Positions 45,296 through 56,334 of a stretch of 64,000 bases of DNA are shown here, piece by piece (position 1 is the first letter of the stretch; every line of letters starts with the position of its first letter). The notes below the pieces were generated by a model. The model was given only the letters and a program-made list of their open reading frames with translations. It was not told the origin of the DNA and searched no databases. Source of the DNA: Lentinus brumalis. Taxonomy: Eukaryota > Basidiomycota > Agaricomycetes > Polyporales > Polyporaceae. The DNA is taken from positions 1 through 64,000 of the forward strand of contig MARA01000016.1 of NCBI GenBank assembly GCA_001792895.1, given 5' to 3'. The position numbers and the translations under genes were made by a program.

Positions 45296-47788
45296 CGAGG
45301 CCCCGAGCTTCATCCGCTCCCTTGGAGCTATCTACCACCCAGATCATACGCTGCTCCGGGATGGCATTTTCGAGTCGCACTGAGCCTGCGAGGGCGTGGC
45401 TCGTGCCTTATGGACCTTCCTTCTATTGTTCTACGATCCGATGTTGTATCTGTACTGTCCATTGATTTCGCTGTGCCTTCGCAGTCATAGCTCGACGGTC
45501 TGCCCAACAAGATGTCCCTGGCCACGTCACCGCTTTCTAGGAACTCCTCTGAACTTTGATTTATGTAGGTGCTTCCTCTTGTTGGCGATCGTGCACTCGA
45601 CTGCGAACACATCTCTCGATACCTCGGTGTCATCATTTGCGCTGTGAGCACTGAGCACAAGGCCCGACAACGACCCGGCTCATAAGAGCCACATCGCAAC
45701 AGCAGGACGGGTCCGTCCCTGCAGCAGACGGACATAGCGGCATCGAACGCACCCCCCGGGCGCGCCGCCGATCTTGGATTAACAATGCGCACCACAACTG
45801 CTGCGCGCACCGCCCGAGCGTGCGCGTAACTCGCGGGCGCAACCCTCGATAATCGAACTGTATCCCGCAGTACCAGGCCTGGACGGCTTGCTCGGAATTC
45901 ACATCACAACCCTCCAGTCCGAGGCTGGCAGCTGGGAGTCGCTGAGGAGATAGATGAGGAGAAGGACACTGACTGGGATTGGGACCGTACTAGCGCCCGG
46001 GCCTCTCCTCGGAGTTGGCATCCCGCGCGGTCCTGGCCTAAGGACTTGGAAGCCTCGCCGGAAGAGAGCATCTCGTCGTAGCATCGCGGCGCATGCGCAC
46101 GCTCACTGGCCCGGGAAGGACTCTGAGCATGACTGGTCAGTAGAAACAGTCGCAGTGCTCAGCGGAGATGAGGCCTTGAGGATCGAATGAGATGAACAAC
46201 TCCGACGACATGATACGGGGAGATGAGTTGGAGAGGTACGCTCGCCGTGGCGTCTTTGTGGCGCCGTTCCAACTTCACTGCGCGGTCGTTCGGGAGTTGC
46301 TTCCTGAGGACATCTGATCGTGGCACGACCACGCATGTGCTGGACGCACTTCGAGGCGGCTCATCGCGAGCTCCTGTAAGAGCTGCAGGGAAGTACTCAG
46401 GCCGCACGGGCCACAACGGGCGTGGACAGCGTACCGTGGGAGGCCCAGGCGGCAGTTTGCCCCGAAAGGCGTTCCATTTCCGACAACGATGAGGATGGAG
46501 GTGCAGGCGCGTCGCGAAAGAGAAGTAGAGCTTTGTCTTCATGCATTGCGTCGGACCGAGGTGAGCACTCGGATGGCTCAGCCTTCAGGGGGACAGGGGC
46601 CTGGAGCTTTGTTCTCCGGCGGAGGGATGTGGTGAGGCTTGCTTGGTGCGCAGACTGCTTCCGGGCGCGACGTGGCCAACGAGGACGAGAAAGAGCTCTG
46701 TCGAATGCCTGCTGTAGCCTGTACGCGTTCCTTCTTTCATCGCAGGCACGAGCACGCCTGTCGCAACGTAGACGCACCGAGGTGATACATGGACTCAGCT
46801 CCCGGGAAGGTGGGCTTCGGTGTCAAGGTGCCGTGTTGTGAAAGACGGGTTCGGCCCTGGGGCTGGCCGTGGCTGCTCCCGAGAGCTGCCGTGAATCCGA
46901 GCGCGTTCAGATTGCAAACCTCGGGGCGCTGACGGCGCCGCTATCGTCCAGAGGTGAGCCCACGAACGTTCCGGAACTGCTCACCTGCACCCGGCTTAGG
47001 GAGGAAAGGACGCAACTCGACCATCTGGCACGTTCGGTGGCATCATTTCCTAGCAGGACGGGAACTGAATGGTTCGATGCTCGTCGCTCGTCGCAGTTGA
47101 ACATGCTGGGAACGTGATGTCGAACGCATTCATCATGATTTGCGCAGTTGCCCGGCATGCTCGCTTTCTTTCTTGAGAGGTCGAGGAGGTTCGGAGAGAG
47201 ATGTGGTTGCCGTGAGGAGCCTCGAAGCATGTGTTCACACACGCCTCCGCCATGCCGAGGCCATGGGGCCGGGAAGGCCGCTGCGACTGAGTGCCCGAGG
47301 TCGTCGCCCGCAGCAGTGAGCACGCCGCGTCGGCGGGCGAGCGCGCCGTGTCGGGACGAGGGCGGGTCCGGGGGTTCGGATGCGTTGCTACACGACGCTT
47401 AAGGTACGGGGTGGCTGTGCTCGGCCTCGGCTTGTGCGTTGTGCGTGTCTCAAGGTCTCTCATGTCCGTCGGCCACGCAAAGCAGCGTCGGCGTTGCAAA
47501 CAAAGGTGCGTGTGTGCTCGCTATTGTCGCCGTTGCTGAAGACCAGCGAAGGCAGCGGGGTCGGCCAATGCGGACAAAAGGTGTTGCGGCGAGGCGTGGG
47601 ACGCGGGAGAATGGATCAAACGGCGAGATTTGTGCGGCAAGCGTTGGCCAAGGCATTGACCCCAGAACGCGTCTTTGCGCGTTTTGTTATAAGCTGCTCC
47701 TGGTCCCTCCCCGTCTCTATTTCTTGCCCCTCGCGACCGCGGTCCCCTTCCTCTCCTTCACCCCCCACTCTCCTTCTCCTCGCCCAGC
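45296..47788. other. ~2.5 kb without a recognisable gene
   Basis: Includes overlapping frames on both strands (for example 46422-46841 plus), none with recognisable motifs. The 3' part is the presumed promoter of the GH16 gene; a long C/T-rich stretch (47700-47785) lies just before its start codon. Confidence 0.35.
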
Positions 47789-49103
47789 ATGCTCGGTGCT
47801 CTCGTGTCTGTCGTCCTCACCCTCGCCGCCTCTGGCTCCGCCCTCATGCCCCACCACGGCGCGCACACCCGTCGCCACAACAACATCGGCCATGCCGTGT
47901 CGTATGTCCCCCGGAGCTCGGGCTACAAGCTCGTGAAGGAATACGCTGGGAAGTCGTTCTTCGAGTGAGTGTCTTTCTTGCTTGTGCACCACTTCTCCGC
48001 GGCACCCTCCTCCTGCAAGTCCGCAAGTCCGCATTGCGACGGGTCAACAAATCTTAGGGTCGGCCGGATTCATCAGGCGACCCTCCATTTCTGCCCCATA
48101 TCTCGAAATTCGTGAGTGATAGCTGCTGACGCTCGTCACCACAGCGGCTGGGACTTCTTCACCGATGCCGACCCCACCCACGGCCTCGTCCAGTTCGTCG
48201 GCGGCGACGAGGCGTCCAAGCTCGCCTATGTCCAAGACGACGGCACCGTCGTTCTCGCCGTAGACCAGTCCAACGACCTCGTGAACGGCAACCGCAAGTC
48301 CGTCCGCATCACCACCCAGGACACTTTCGACCGCGGCCTCTTCATTGCCGACATCTACGCCATGCCCCATGGCTGCAGCGTCTGGCCGGCCTACTGGAGT
48401 CTCGGCGCGGGCGCGCCCTGGCCCCAGCATGGCGAGATCGACATCATTGGTACGTGCACGCCCTCCTCACCCAGAGCCCCGCACTCACCTCTCCGCAGAG
48501 GGCGTCAACGAGCAGGTGCAGAACCAGATCACCCTGCACAGCGGCGACGACTGCACGCTCGACCGGGCCGCCGACGCGCTCGCAAACAAGCTCGGCTTCA
48601 CCTGCACGTCCTCGAACGGGAACAACGCGGGCTGCGCGTACCAGCAGAAGGAGAACTCCACCTACGGGCACGGGTTCAACATGCAGGCCGGCGGCGTCTA
48701 CGCGCACACGCTCGAGGCCGACGGCATCTCCGTCTGGTTCTTCGACCGCAGCGCGATCCCCGCGGACATCACCGCGCAGACCCCCGACCCGTCCTCCTGG
48801 GGCACCCCGACCGCGTACTTCCCCAACACCAGCTGCGATATCGCCACCAGGTTCCAGAAGCAGCAGCTCATCTTCGACATCACCCTCTGCGGCGACTGGG
48901 CCGGCCCCGCGTACTCGCAGGGCAACTGCCCCGGCACCTGCGCGGACGCTGTCAAGGACGCGTCCAACTTCGATGGTGCGTACTTTCTCCTTTCTCCTCC
49001 CCTCTCCTCCCGGTGTCGGGTGCGAGCATCGACGTTGACACTGACACCTTCCGTCTCGGCAGTTGCACAATGGAAGATCGCCTCGGTTCGCGTCTATCAA
49101 TAG
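47789..49103 (+). CDS. GH16 endo-beta-1,3(4)-glucanase, secreted
   Basis: Exons are 47789-47964, 48145-48449, 48499-48975 and 49063-49103, 332 aa, all frames consistent. The start MLGALVSVVLTLAASGSA is a signal peptide. The mature protein begins near the His-rich MPHHGAHTRRHNN and has the fungal GH16 laminarinase order: YAGKSFFDGWDFFT, DPTHGLVQFV, SVRITTQDTFDRGLFIAD, GCSVWPAYWSLG, catalytic GEIDII-EGVN split by the second intron (nucleophile and acid/base Glu), NCTxx-type sites and DITLCGDWAG, ending VAQWKIASVRVYQ. It would hydrolyse beta-1,3/1,4-glucan outside the cell, in wall turnover or substrate use. The first intron is long (180 bp) for this window. Length matches the family; no carbohydrate-binding module is seen. 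Confidence 0.9.
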
Positions 49104-52100
49104 ACGTCTCATAGACGGCCCCCGCCCCGCACATAGAATCCGCATACCCGCACACCGCACTCGCATACCACCGCATCTCTCGCAATACACACATCCCGCT
49201 TTCTACGTACGTTATCCGATCTATATACGCCCGTCCCCCTCCGGCCCGCGGCCACCGTTGTCCCCTCTTACGCCTCTCTTATTCTCTTCACTCACTGCAT
49301 TCGACGGGGACGGGCCCGCTTGTACAAACGCATGCGTGTTCAAGCCAAGTGCCAAGTTCGCGATGCGCGCGTGCGCGTCTGGATGGTAGCAGTCTCGGCT
49401 GCTGCTGCGCAGACGGCCCGCGTCGCTCGCCTCTCCCTCCTTCCCGACGCTTGTTGCACGCGTTGCGGGCGGCGCCCTTCCCGTTGACCGGTGGAGTCCT
49501 AGGTGCACACGGCGCGCGGCTCGGTTGTTACAGTATTGTTATCTTGTTATCTCTACGTTTTTTCTTCTTTGCGTCTTCTCTCGACGGGCCTGCTCCGTTG
49601 TTCTTCTTGCCTTGGTTTGCCTACCTACCTACCGTCTGCGCATGCGTCTTTAAGTTCTTCTTGTAGCCACATTCATTCACTTGTACGCAATACATACACG
49701 TACACACAGTTCTTGGTTTACATTGGCATCGTGCTCTTCATAAATACATGCTGCATACGTGACTTGCGGCTGAAGCTCGAAGGGTGACGTCGGACGAGTC
49801 CGCCGGACCAGGGATCGATGGTGGTTCGTGACGCTGCGGCGGACGTTGCGGAGGGTAGGTACATACCTACGTCAGAGGGACCGCCACGGAAATCTTGCCG
49901 ACGAGGTGACGACCCGTGCTCGACGGTCGTCGTGGTGAACGGGGGTCGGGCCCGGGGGCACGCGGCGATGGAAGATGTCGAGTGGGGCTCGGTGGAGTGG
50001 CGGCCTGCAGTGGCACTGGCATTGGCAACGAGCCGGGCAGGGGTGCGAAGGGCGACGAGGGGAAGAACAGACCAAACGACCCTTGAGCCACACATGCGTT
50101 CGGGGGTACGTCGCACCGAGCGAAGACTCGGATAGACTACATGAGATGTATGGGGAGCTCCGCACTTTCGCGACGACGGTCGGTCTACGCCGCCGCACGC
50201 AGCAGTTCCGGGAGTTGGATTGGATGGCATACTCAGACTGAGTACTGAGTGATACCCGGCGACTTTCGAGGGCCGGAAGGCAATGTCGAGGCGGGACATT
50301 GTCTTCAAATTCTTCAATCTTGACGATCCCAGAGGGAGGAATTGACTGGTCGGGCTGCACTGGGCGTCGGGAGTTGTTGATACCGGAAGACCGAGGTAGG
50401 TAGAGATGTACTCGCACATACATACGACAGTGAGTGATATGTTGAGAGAGCGGCGTCGACGCATCACTGGGCAGTGGGAAGGTGTGCACTTGACACTTGT
50501 GATGAGGTGGCATGATTCACTGTGGTCTGTACGCCCGAAATGCGGAGGTCGTGTAAGCACATATGATGAGCCCGGGGGACGTGAAGGGACGTGTACGCTC
50601 GCGATGCGGGTCGTGAGCTTGAGAGTGGCGGTCGGGAATCCTGTGCGGATGCCAGCCAGTGCGAAACGAACCGTGACCTTGAGGACGTCGCAGTGCACTG
50701 GCCGACAGATAGACTAGGTAGTATGGGCGATTCGATTTGCTTGGTCGTGTATCTGCACAAATCCCGGAGAACTGATAAGTATGGTCGGCAGAAAGTAGAT
50801 ATGCAGGAAGTGACATGACAGGACTCACTGGACGTAGCCTGCAGTGGCCATGGCAGGCTGCTTTGCTACCTGGGGACGAAATAGAGGGAATAACGAAAAC
50901 CGCCATGCTGGAATCATGAGCCCGAATAGGTCACGACAGGGCCCGGAGGACGTGTCGTGCCCAGTGATGGAAACATTGGTTATCGTTGCGCCTGGGGATG
51001 TATTTCGCGCGGCGTGTCCCCTTGGGTCCCATACGCAGTGGATGTGACGTTGTCAAACGCGCAGACAGTGTATGTGGCCAGGAGATAGAGGCTGAGCACA
51101 GGACTCGCCGCCCGATGTCCCTCGACGCTTTGCCGTGCATACATAGGGCGAAGAACTCGTGGTCTTTGTGTATGTCCCGCAGTCACCCCGCACCGTAAAC
51201 CATGGAGCGCAGTCGTCAAAGTACGCGGGCGAGGGTGGCTCTTCCGCCAGACAATCCAAGTCATAACGACGAGCCGCCTCCAGGGAGGCGGAGACAACGC
51301 GACGGTCATCAACTCAAGAGCTATCGAACATGGACGAACACGCGTCAGTCAGTGACCGCCAGGACACACGTCTGTAGGACATACCTTAGCCTAGCTGGAC
51401 ACGGTCCGTGCTTGAATCCGGGAAGACGACGGACGAACTTTTCTCGAGGTTTCCCGCCAAAGCATGAGGGTTGGCCGGAGGAGAGCGGGGAATCAACCGC
51501 GGTGCGGGCTATTCAGGACAGTGGTTGGTCGTCACAGACACACATGCTGCGCCAGGCCCTCGAGTAGATAGTATTGGCCCAGTGAATAGTATAAGGTTTT
51601 CGTTCGGCTCGTCAGTGAGCTCGCGGTCATCGCCATCCCAGAGAGAGTGGCGGGGCATCGCACACCGTAGTACCGTACATCGCCAACGAGGGTCGAAAGC
51701 AAGACGCCTTCTTTGCAAGCGAGCTCGGAGGAGCTCGGTGAACTTCTCCTTATCCACCATGGCACTATGACCACTGTCATTGACATCGACAGACCGAGAC
51801 AGCGCTACTATCGCATAGCATAGAAGTCGACATGGAGCGCGCTCGGGTCCACCTCACACGTCCAGTTAGGGTATTTCGCAGCATTATAAGCCACTTCACT
51901 AAAAGAACATAACTGCGCGACACCACCCAGAGGACCAGTCAGCGCCATAGTTTCACGCACAGAGCGAACCAGCCCGACATACGCACCATAACGCACTGCA
52001 GTCCCATACCGGGTGACGGTCTATAGCCCTAAAATCACTCACATTTCCGCCCTCGCCCTTCCAAAGCATCCCTGAGTCGCAAGTTGATGGTTACGGAGCG

Positions 52101-52110
52101 CGTTTGGGGG
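49104..52110. other. ~3 kb without a confident gene
   Basis: Open frames on both strands lack familiar motifs. Two minus-strand blocks look weakly coding: 51996-51808 (with AKYPNWTCEVDPSALHVDF) and 51760-51560 (with RWRCTVLRCAMPRHSLWDG), perhaps the remains of one unknown gene. 49104-49770 is pyrimidine-rich 3' flank of the GH16 gene. Confidence 0.35.
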
Positions 52111-52718
52111 TCAAAACTCCGACGTGCCAGTGCCCCGGCGCGCGAGGCTCGCGCCGACGTTCGTAATCGACGTGACGGACGTGTTGAAGCCCCAGGACGC
52201 GGCAGCCTTGAGGCGCGAGAGCGAGGCGGGGAGATCGGCAGACACGTCGCGTCCAAGGAGGTAGTACGACGCGCGTGCTGTGAGGAATGCGAGGTGGTGC
52301 GGGAGGTAGAGGTAGATGCCGGTAAGGAGGAGGCCGAGCGTGAGGTACATGACGACCACTGGGTGCGAAAGGCGTGGTCAACTGGTCAGCATTCACCACA
52401 CAATATAGAAGAGAAACTTGGAGGAAACGTCGCACACTACGTGGACGCAGAATGGGGACTGGGCCCAGGACCAGACAACAGACAGGGAAACCCACTCACC
52501 GACTAGGAACTTCTCCCAAGGCTCCAACATGGACAGCGCAAACGTGACTTCGACCCAGACCCGTCTCCTCCACAAGAACTCGCCGATGAGCGAGCGCGGG
52601 GGCGGTAGGGCAGATGGAGACCGAACAGGACTTGCGCGATAGTCGGCTCGCGTTTCCACTCAGCGTAGGACATCGCCGCGGTGTGGTACGCAGGATCGGC
52701 GACCGCTTGGGACGACAT
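52111..52718 (-). CDS. Serine palmitoyltransferase small subunit
   Basis: Exons are 52718-52690, 52630-52500 and 52358-52111, 135 aa. The first intron (59 bp, GTACCA...CAAG) is inferred because it restores frame between MSSQAVADP and PPPRSLIGEFLWRRRVW. The diagnostic core is the small-subunit SPT pattern: one Trp-rich amphipathic segment, SMLEPWEKFLV at the bilayer surface, then the membrane helix MYLTLGLLLTGIYLYLPHHL, followed by AFLTARASYYLLG. Mammalian ssSPTa/b carry the same LEPWE and TGY/P-H signature. It would activate the SPTLC1/2 dimer that makes 3-ketosphinganine in the ER. The protein is longer than the ~70-75 aa animal form because of a ~50-residue C-terminal tail rich in Ser/Thr/Ala. 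Confidence 0.8.
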
Positions 52719-53328
52719 CGTAACTTCAAGACAGTCAATGAGCGGGCGTGCAGGTCGGGGCGCGTTGGCTTGTCGGTCTATGGGACGTGTGCAGCAAGAG
52801 CAGTCGAACGAAGAGAGACGTGACAGAAGACGTGAAACCCAGGAGCAAAGGTATCGTGAGAACTTCAGCCACAACTCCTTCTCCTCGATCTGCAAGAAGC
52901 AACCCAGACCGTCCGCTGCATTGCTCTAGGGATCCCTACGACAGAACGCCAAACTGCATCTCATCCCTCGGAGCTTACATGAAGGCGGAGGAGGCCTTCC
53001 AGGCTGTTGCTTCGTTCGTCGGCATAGTCAGTGTTTGCGTCCGTTCGGACTTCTTGCAGGCCAGCTTAGCATCGCTCATCATACTGTTGTCTTTGTCATT
53101 CCTACATTTCCTGTAGATTGCTACAGGCAGGAGCATCAATCATAAGAATTGACTGACTCCCCAACGCTCCCTGTCCTCTCTCCATGAGCGCGACTTGATC
53201 GTGATGCATGCCGGACTGAGGCGCACGAGGTCGCGCGACCGCGCCCCGAACCGTCAACCCACTGAACATCGGAGAGTCAGACACATGCCCTCTTCAGCTG
53301 CAGCAACACATCCAGGAGACATCAGATA
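52719..53328. other. Intergenic, no gene seen
   Basis: Between the 3' end of PEX7 and the start of the small SPT subunit gene on the same strand. No repeat or RNA gene is seen. Confidence 0.4.
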
Positions 53329-54602
53329 TCATACACGGAATACATTCAACCTACAGTCCCAGCTACAGCTCGCAAGGACGCCCTCATCATACAACGACCA
53401 TCCGCACCCGACCACGAACTCGGTGTGCGGGTCGTGGATGTGCATCAGATGCGACCCGCCCGGCGCGGGCGTCGTCGACCACCTGCATCGCGCGTCAGCA
53501 TCCCAATCATTCACTAACGAACGTGGACAGGGGGTAAGTGGGTGTGGACGTACACTCTGCATGTCATGTCATAGCTCGCGCTCGCGAGCACGTCTGCCCG
53601 ATGCGGGCTCCACTGCACCTTCCGCACCGCATACTCGTGCCCCGCCAGGTGCGTCTCGCACACACCGCCGACCGCGGGGGCCTGCGCGGCCTCGGGGCCC
53701 AGCTTGACCATGCGGCAGTCCCAGACCTTGATCACCTTGTCGACGCCCGCGCTCGCGAGGACGAACGGCCGGTACTTGTTCCAGTCGATCGTGAGGATCT
53801 CCCCGGCGGACGCGGGGACGGTGAGCGCAGCGGCGGTGAGGGGCGCAGTGAAGTTGTTCACGCCGGGGCCGGAGGGCATGTATGCGGGGGAGCGGAGGTC
53901 GAAGATCTTGAGCGTGCCGTCGGTCGAGCAGGTCGCGACGACGTTCGGCTGGTGCGGGGAGAAGAGGGCTTGGTAGACACAGGAAGGGTGTGCTTGAAGG
54001 GTCGTGAGCGATCTTGGACGTTCTGGGGTCCACTGCACTGGGGTCAGACGAGCACACCAGCAAGCCTTGAGGCGACGTACGAGCTTCACGGTGCCGTCCC
54101 AGGAAGAGGAGATGATCTGGTCCTTGTTGATGTTGGACCAGTCGACGGAGAAGACTTCGCGCGTGTGCTCTTGCCAGGCACGGATCGGGAGGTCCTAGAC
54201 GTGCTTGCAAACATTGAGCGCGACGTACGCTGGTATCGCGCAGACCTACCTGGATCATGACGTCCCACAGCTTGATCGACCCGTCGCCGGAGGCGGTCAC
54301 CAGCTGGTTCTCGTGGATCTCGGACCAGGCTGCGTCGTACAGGCCGTCCTGCGTCTCGTAGCTAGATCGCTCAGACAACTCGCATAGCGAATGCGACTTG
54401 CTACTCACAACTTCTCTACTCCGAGCCCTGGCAGTCCGCCGGGCCCTGGCCCGAGGCCGACTATATGCAGCCTCCCGTTTCCGACGAGTCCATAGTTCGC
54501 GGAGGACGCAAGCGCGAGTCTGTTGCTGTGGAACGGCGACCAAGCGAGCGAGTAGTGCGCGAAGCCCGGGGTGTGCAGCACCGACGGCGGGGGCCTGTTC
54601 AT
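53329..54602 (-). CDS. PEX7: Peroxin 7, PTS2 import receptor
   Basis: Exons are 54602-54409, 54361-54250, 54194-54081, 54032-53554 and 53482-53329, 350 aa, every junction in frame. The protein is a WD40 propeller: the N-terminal blade PGFAHYSLAWSPFHSNRLA is followed by QDGLYDAAWSEIHENQLVTA, GDGSIKLWD, HTREVFSVDWSNINKDQIIS, SWDGTVKLW, HPSCVYQALFSPHQPNVVAT, DGTLKIFDLRSP, EILTIDWNKYRPFVLAS, DKVIKVWDCR, GHEYAVRKVQWSPHRADVLA, and the final blade HTEFVVGCGWSLYDEGVLAS with CSWDCRLNVFRV. This is the Pex7 pattern; the family member binds PTS2-bearing proteins and, with Pex20-type co-receptors, delivers them to peroxisomes. A low-complexity insert (VNNFTAPLTAAALTVPAS) lies between blades. It is transcribed divergently from the sirtuin gene 81 bp away. 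Confidence 0.9.
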
Positions 54603-54683
54603 CGTCGTGGACGTCGAGGACAAGTGCGGGGGCGCTGCGGCCGCCGGCGCGGGGACAAGCAGCTCGCGCGGGCGCTGTTTCAC
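54603..54683. promoter_or_regulatory. 81-bp divergent promoter of PEX7 and the sirtuin
   Basis: Only 81 bp separate the two chosen start codons (minus 54602, plus 54684). The stretch is very GC-rich (GGGGGCGCTGCGGCCGCCGG) with no TATA box. The ATG assignments are the weak point: later or earlier starts would change the gap. Confidence 0.5.
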
Positions 54684-56276
54684 ATGCGTGTCTCTGTTCC
54701 TACCATCCCGGACGCCGTCCTCCGGACTGCCAACTCCCAGCACAGACGAATATCTCCTGCGCTCGCCGTCGAGCGCATCGCTAGCTTTCTGTCGAAAGGA
54801 GATGCCGCGGTCATCACGGGCGCGGGCGTGAGCGTCGACTCGGGCATCCGCGCGTACAGAGGCGAGAAGGGGAGCCACCTCAATCCGAACTACAAGTGCG
54901 TACCAGTCGTTCTGGAGATGCGTTTCGAGGACTGAACATTCATGCAGGCCAATATTTGTACGTGCAGATGACCTGTCGCGGCAGAGAAAAGTGCTGAGAC
55001 CGCTGTAGTATCATGAGCTAATGGAATCGACAGCGCGAGGGTTCGGCTTCAGGTGAGTAGCTGTGTGATGCCCAGAGGACTGCCTGCTTATCCACGTTCA
55101 TCCAGACAACGATACTGGCAAGTACTATTGGGTATGATTCCCCCTCGTGCGTCCTGACGCAGGCTTAGGCTCCGGTCGTATCTCGGCTATCCTCCCGTTC
55201 GCGATGCACAACCCAATCCCACCCATTACGCCCTTGCTGCTCTCCAGTATGCCGCCGTCGCTCCACATATCGTCACACAGAACGTCGACGGTCTACATCA
55301 CAAAGCGATAAAGCATGTGTGGGACGAAGCAAGGAGGCACAGTGGGATATTGGAGCTTCACGGCACACTGCATGTATGTGTGCCCGCCCGATTTCTTCGC
55401 GCGCAACACGCTGACGTCTTAGGACCCACTCAGAGGGTTCAGTGTTCGCATGGCCACACTATCGACAGACAGAGATTCCAGGATATGATCGCTGACATGA
55501 ACCCGCAATGGAAGACGTTCTTGGACGACCTCGAGCGTAGCGGTACACGACCGCGGACGAACCCGGACGGAGACGTGCGTCGGTCAAGCTATCGGGAAGC
55601 TTTCTCATCCAAATGACACGCTTTGTCAGGTCGTTCTACCCGAAGGCACAAGATACGATCAGTTTGTCGTCCCCGACTGCCCGAGCTGCTTACACGAGAA
55701 GCGCCAGAACTCGATGCTCAAGCCCGAGGTGATCTTTTTCGGGGAGTCCATATCCAAAGAGGTGAAGGACAGATCGTATGTCCGCTTCTACATGCATCCT
55801 ATTGCGCACATATGCTGACGATGTGAGACAGTTTCGAAATTGTTGACTCCCATGAGCGGTTGTTCGTCGTCGGCACTACACTTGCGACATTCTCTGCATT
55901 CAGGTACGGAGGCCACTCTTCGCGTCGGAGGGGGGAGTATTGACACGTCGTGTCTGTCCCTAGGCTGGTGAAACACGCCATCGAGAGGCGCAAACCGGTG
56001 ATGCTTCTAAACGTAGGCCCGACGCGAGCAGACCAGCTCTTGGGCGTCGAGACGATAGAGATCCCGGCCGGTGCCGTGATGCGGGATGTTGTGAAGGCGG
56101 TGTTGTACGTGCTCGGTCCTTGTCTGTGCTCGTTTGACCGCTGACGCGTACGGTTCACCCATAGGGGAAACGAGGCCGAGAAGAACACCGTCCTCGCGGA
56201 GATGCTGAAGAGCGGTGTTGTCAAGAGGCCTCCGGACGACCACGACGACCCCATGCCTCGGCCTGCTGGGCTGTGA
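54684..56276 (+). CDS. Sirtuin, SIRT4/class II-like NAD-dependent deacylase
   Basis: Ten exons: 54684-54895, 54948-54957, 55009-55052, 55106-55117, 55169-55373, 55434-55574, 55630-55775, 55832-55903, 55964-56104, 56165-56276; 364 aa with no frame break. Exons 2 and 4 are only 10 and 12 nt. The intron after exon 4 has a GC donor (G|GCAAGT). The Rossmann/NAD motifs are AVITGAGVSVDSGIRAYRGE, NPNYKPIFYHEL (over three exons), TQNVDGLHHKA, the catalytic His in ELHGTLHRVQC, PEVIFFGESIS, VVGTTLATFSAF and LLNVGPTRAD. The zinc site shows CSHGH and CPSC rather than two plain CxxC pairs. The Arg-rich N-terminus could be a mitochondrial presequence, as in SIRT4, but this is inference. The acidic C-terminus is PPDDHDDPMPRPAGL. 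Confidence 0.85.
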
Positions 56277-56334
56277 GTAGAATCGCAGAGTCGCTGTCCG
56301 CAGCGGCGCCATCGCACACGACGCAAGTGGTACG

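Noticed and set aside
48444..49190. 248-codon minus-strand frame
   Set aside because: Antisense shadow of the GH16 glucanase exons.
49718..50698. 326-codon minus-strand frame
   Set aside because: No motifs, unbalanced Ser/Pro/Arg composition, and no splice-supported extension; likely chance in GC-rich DNA.
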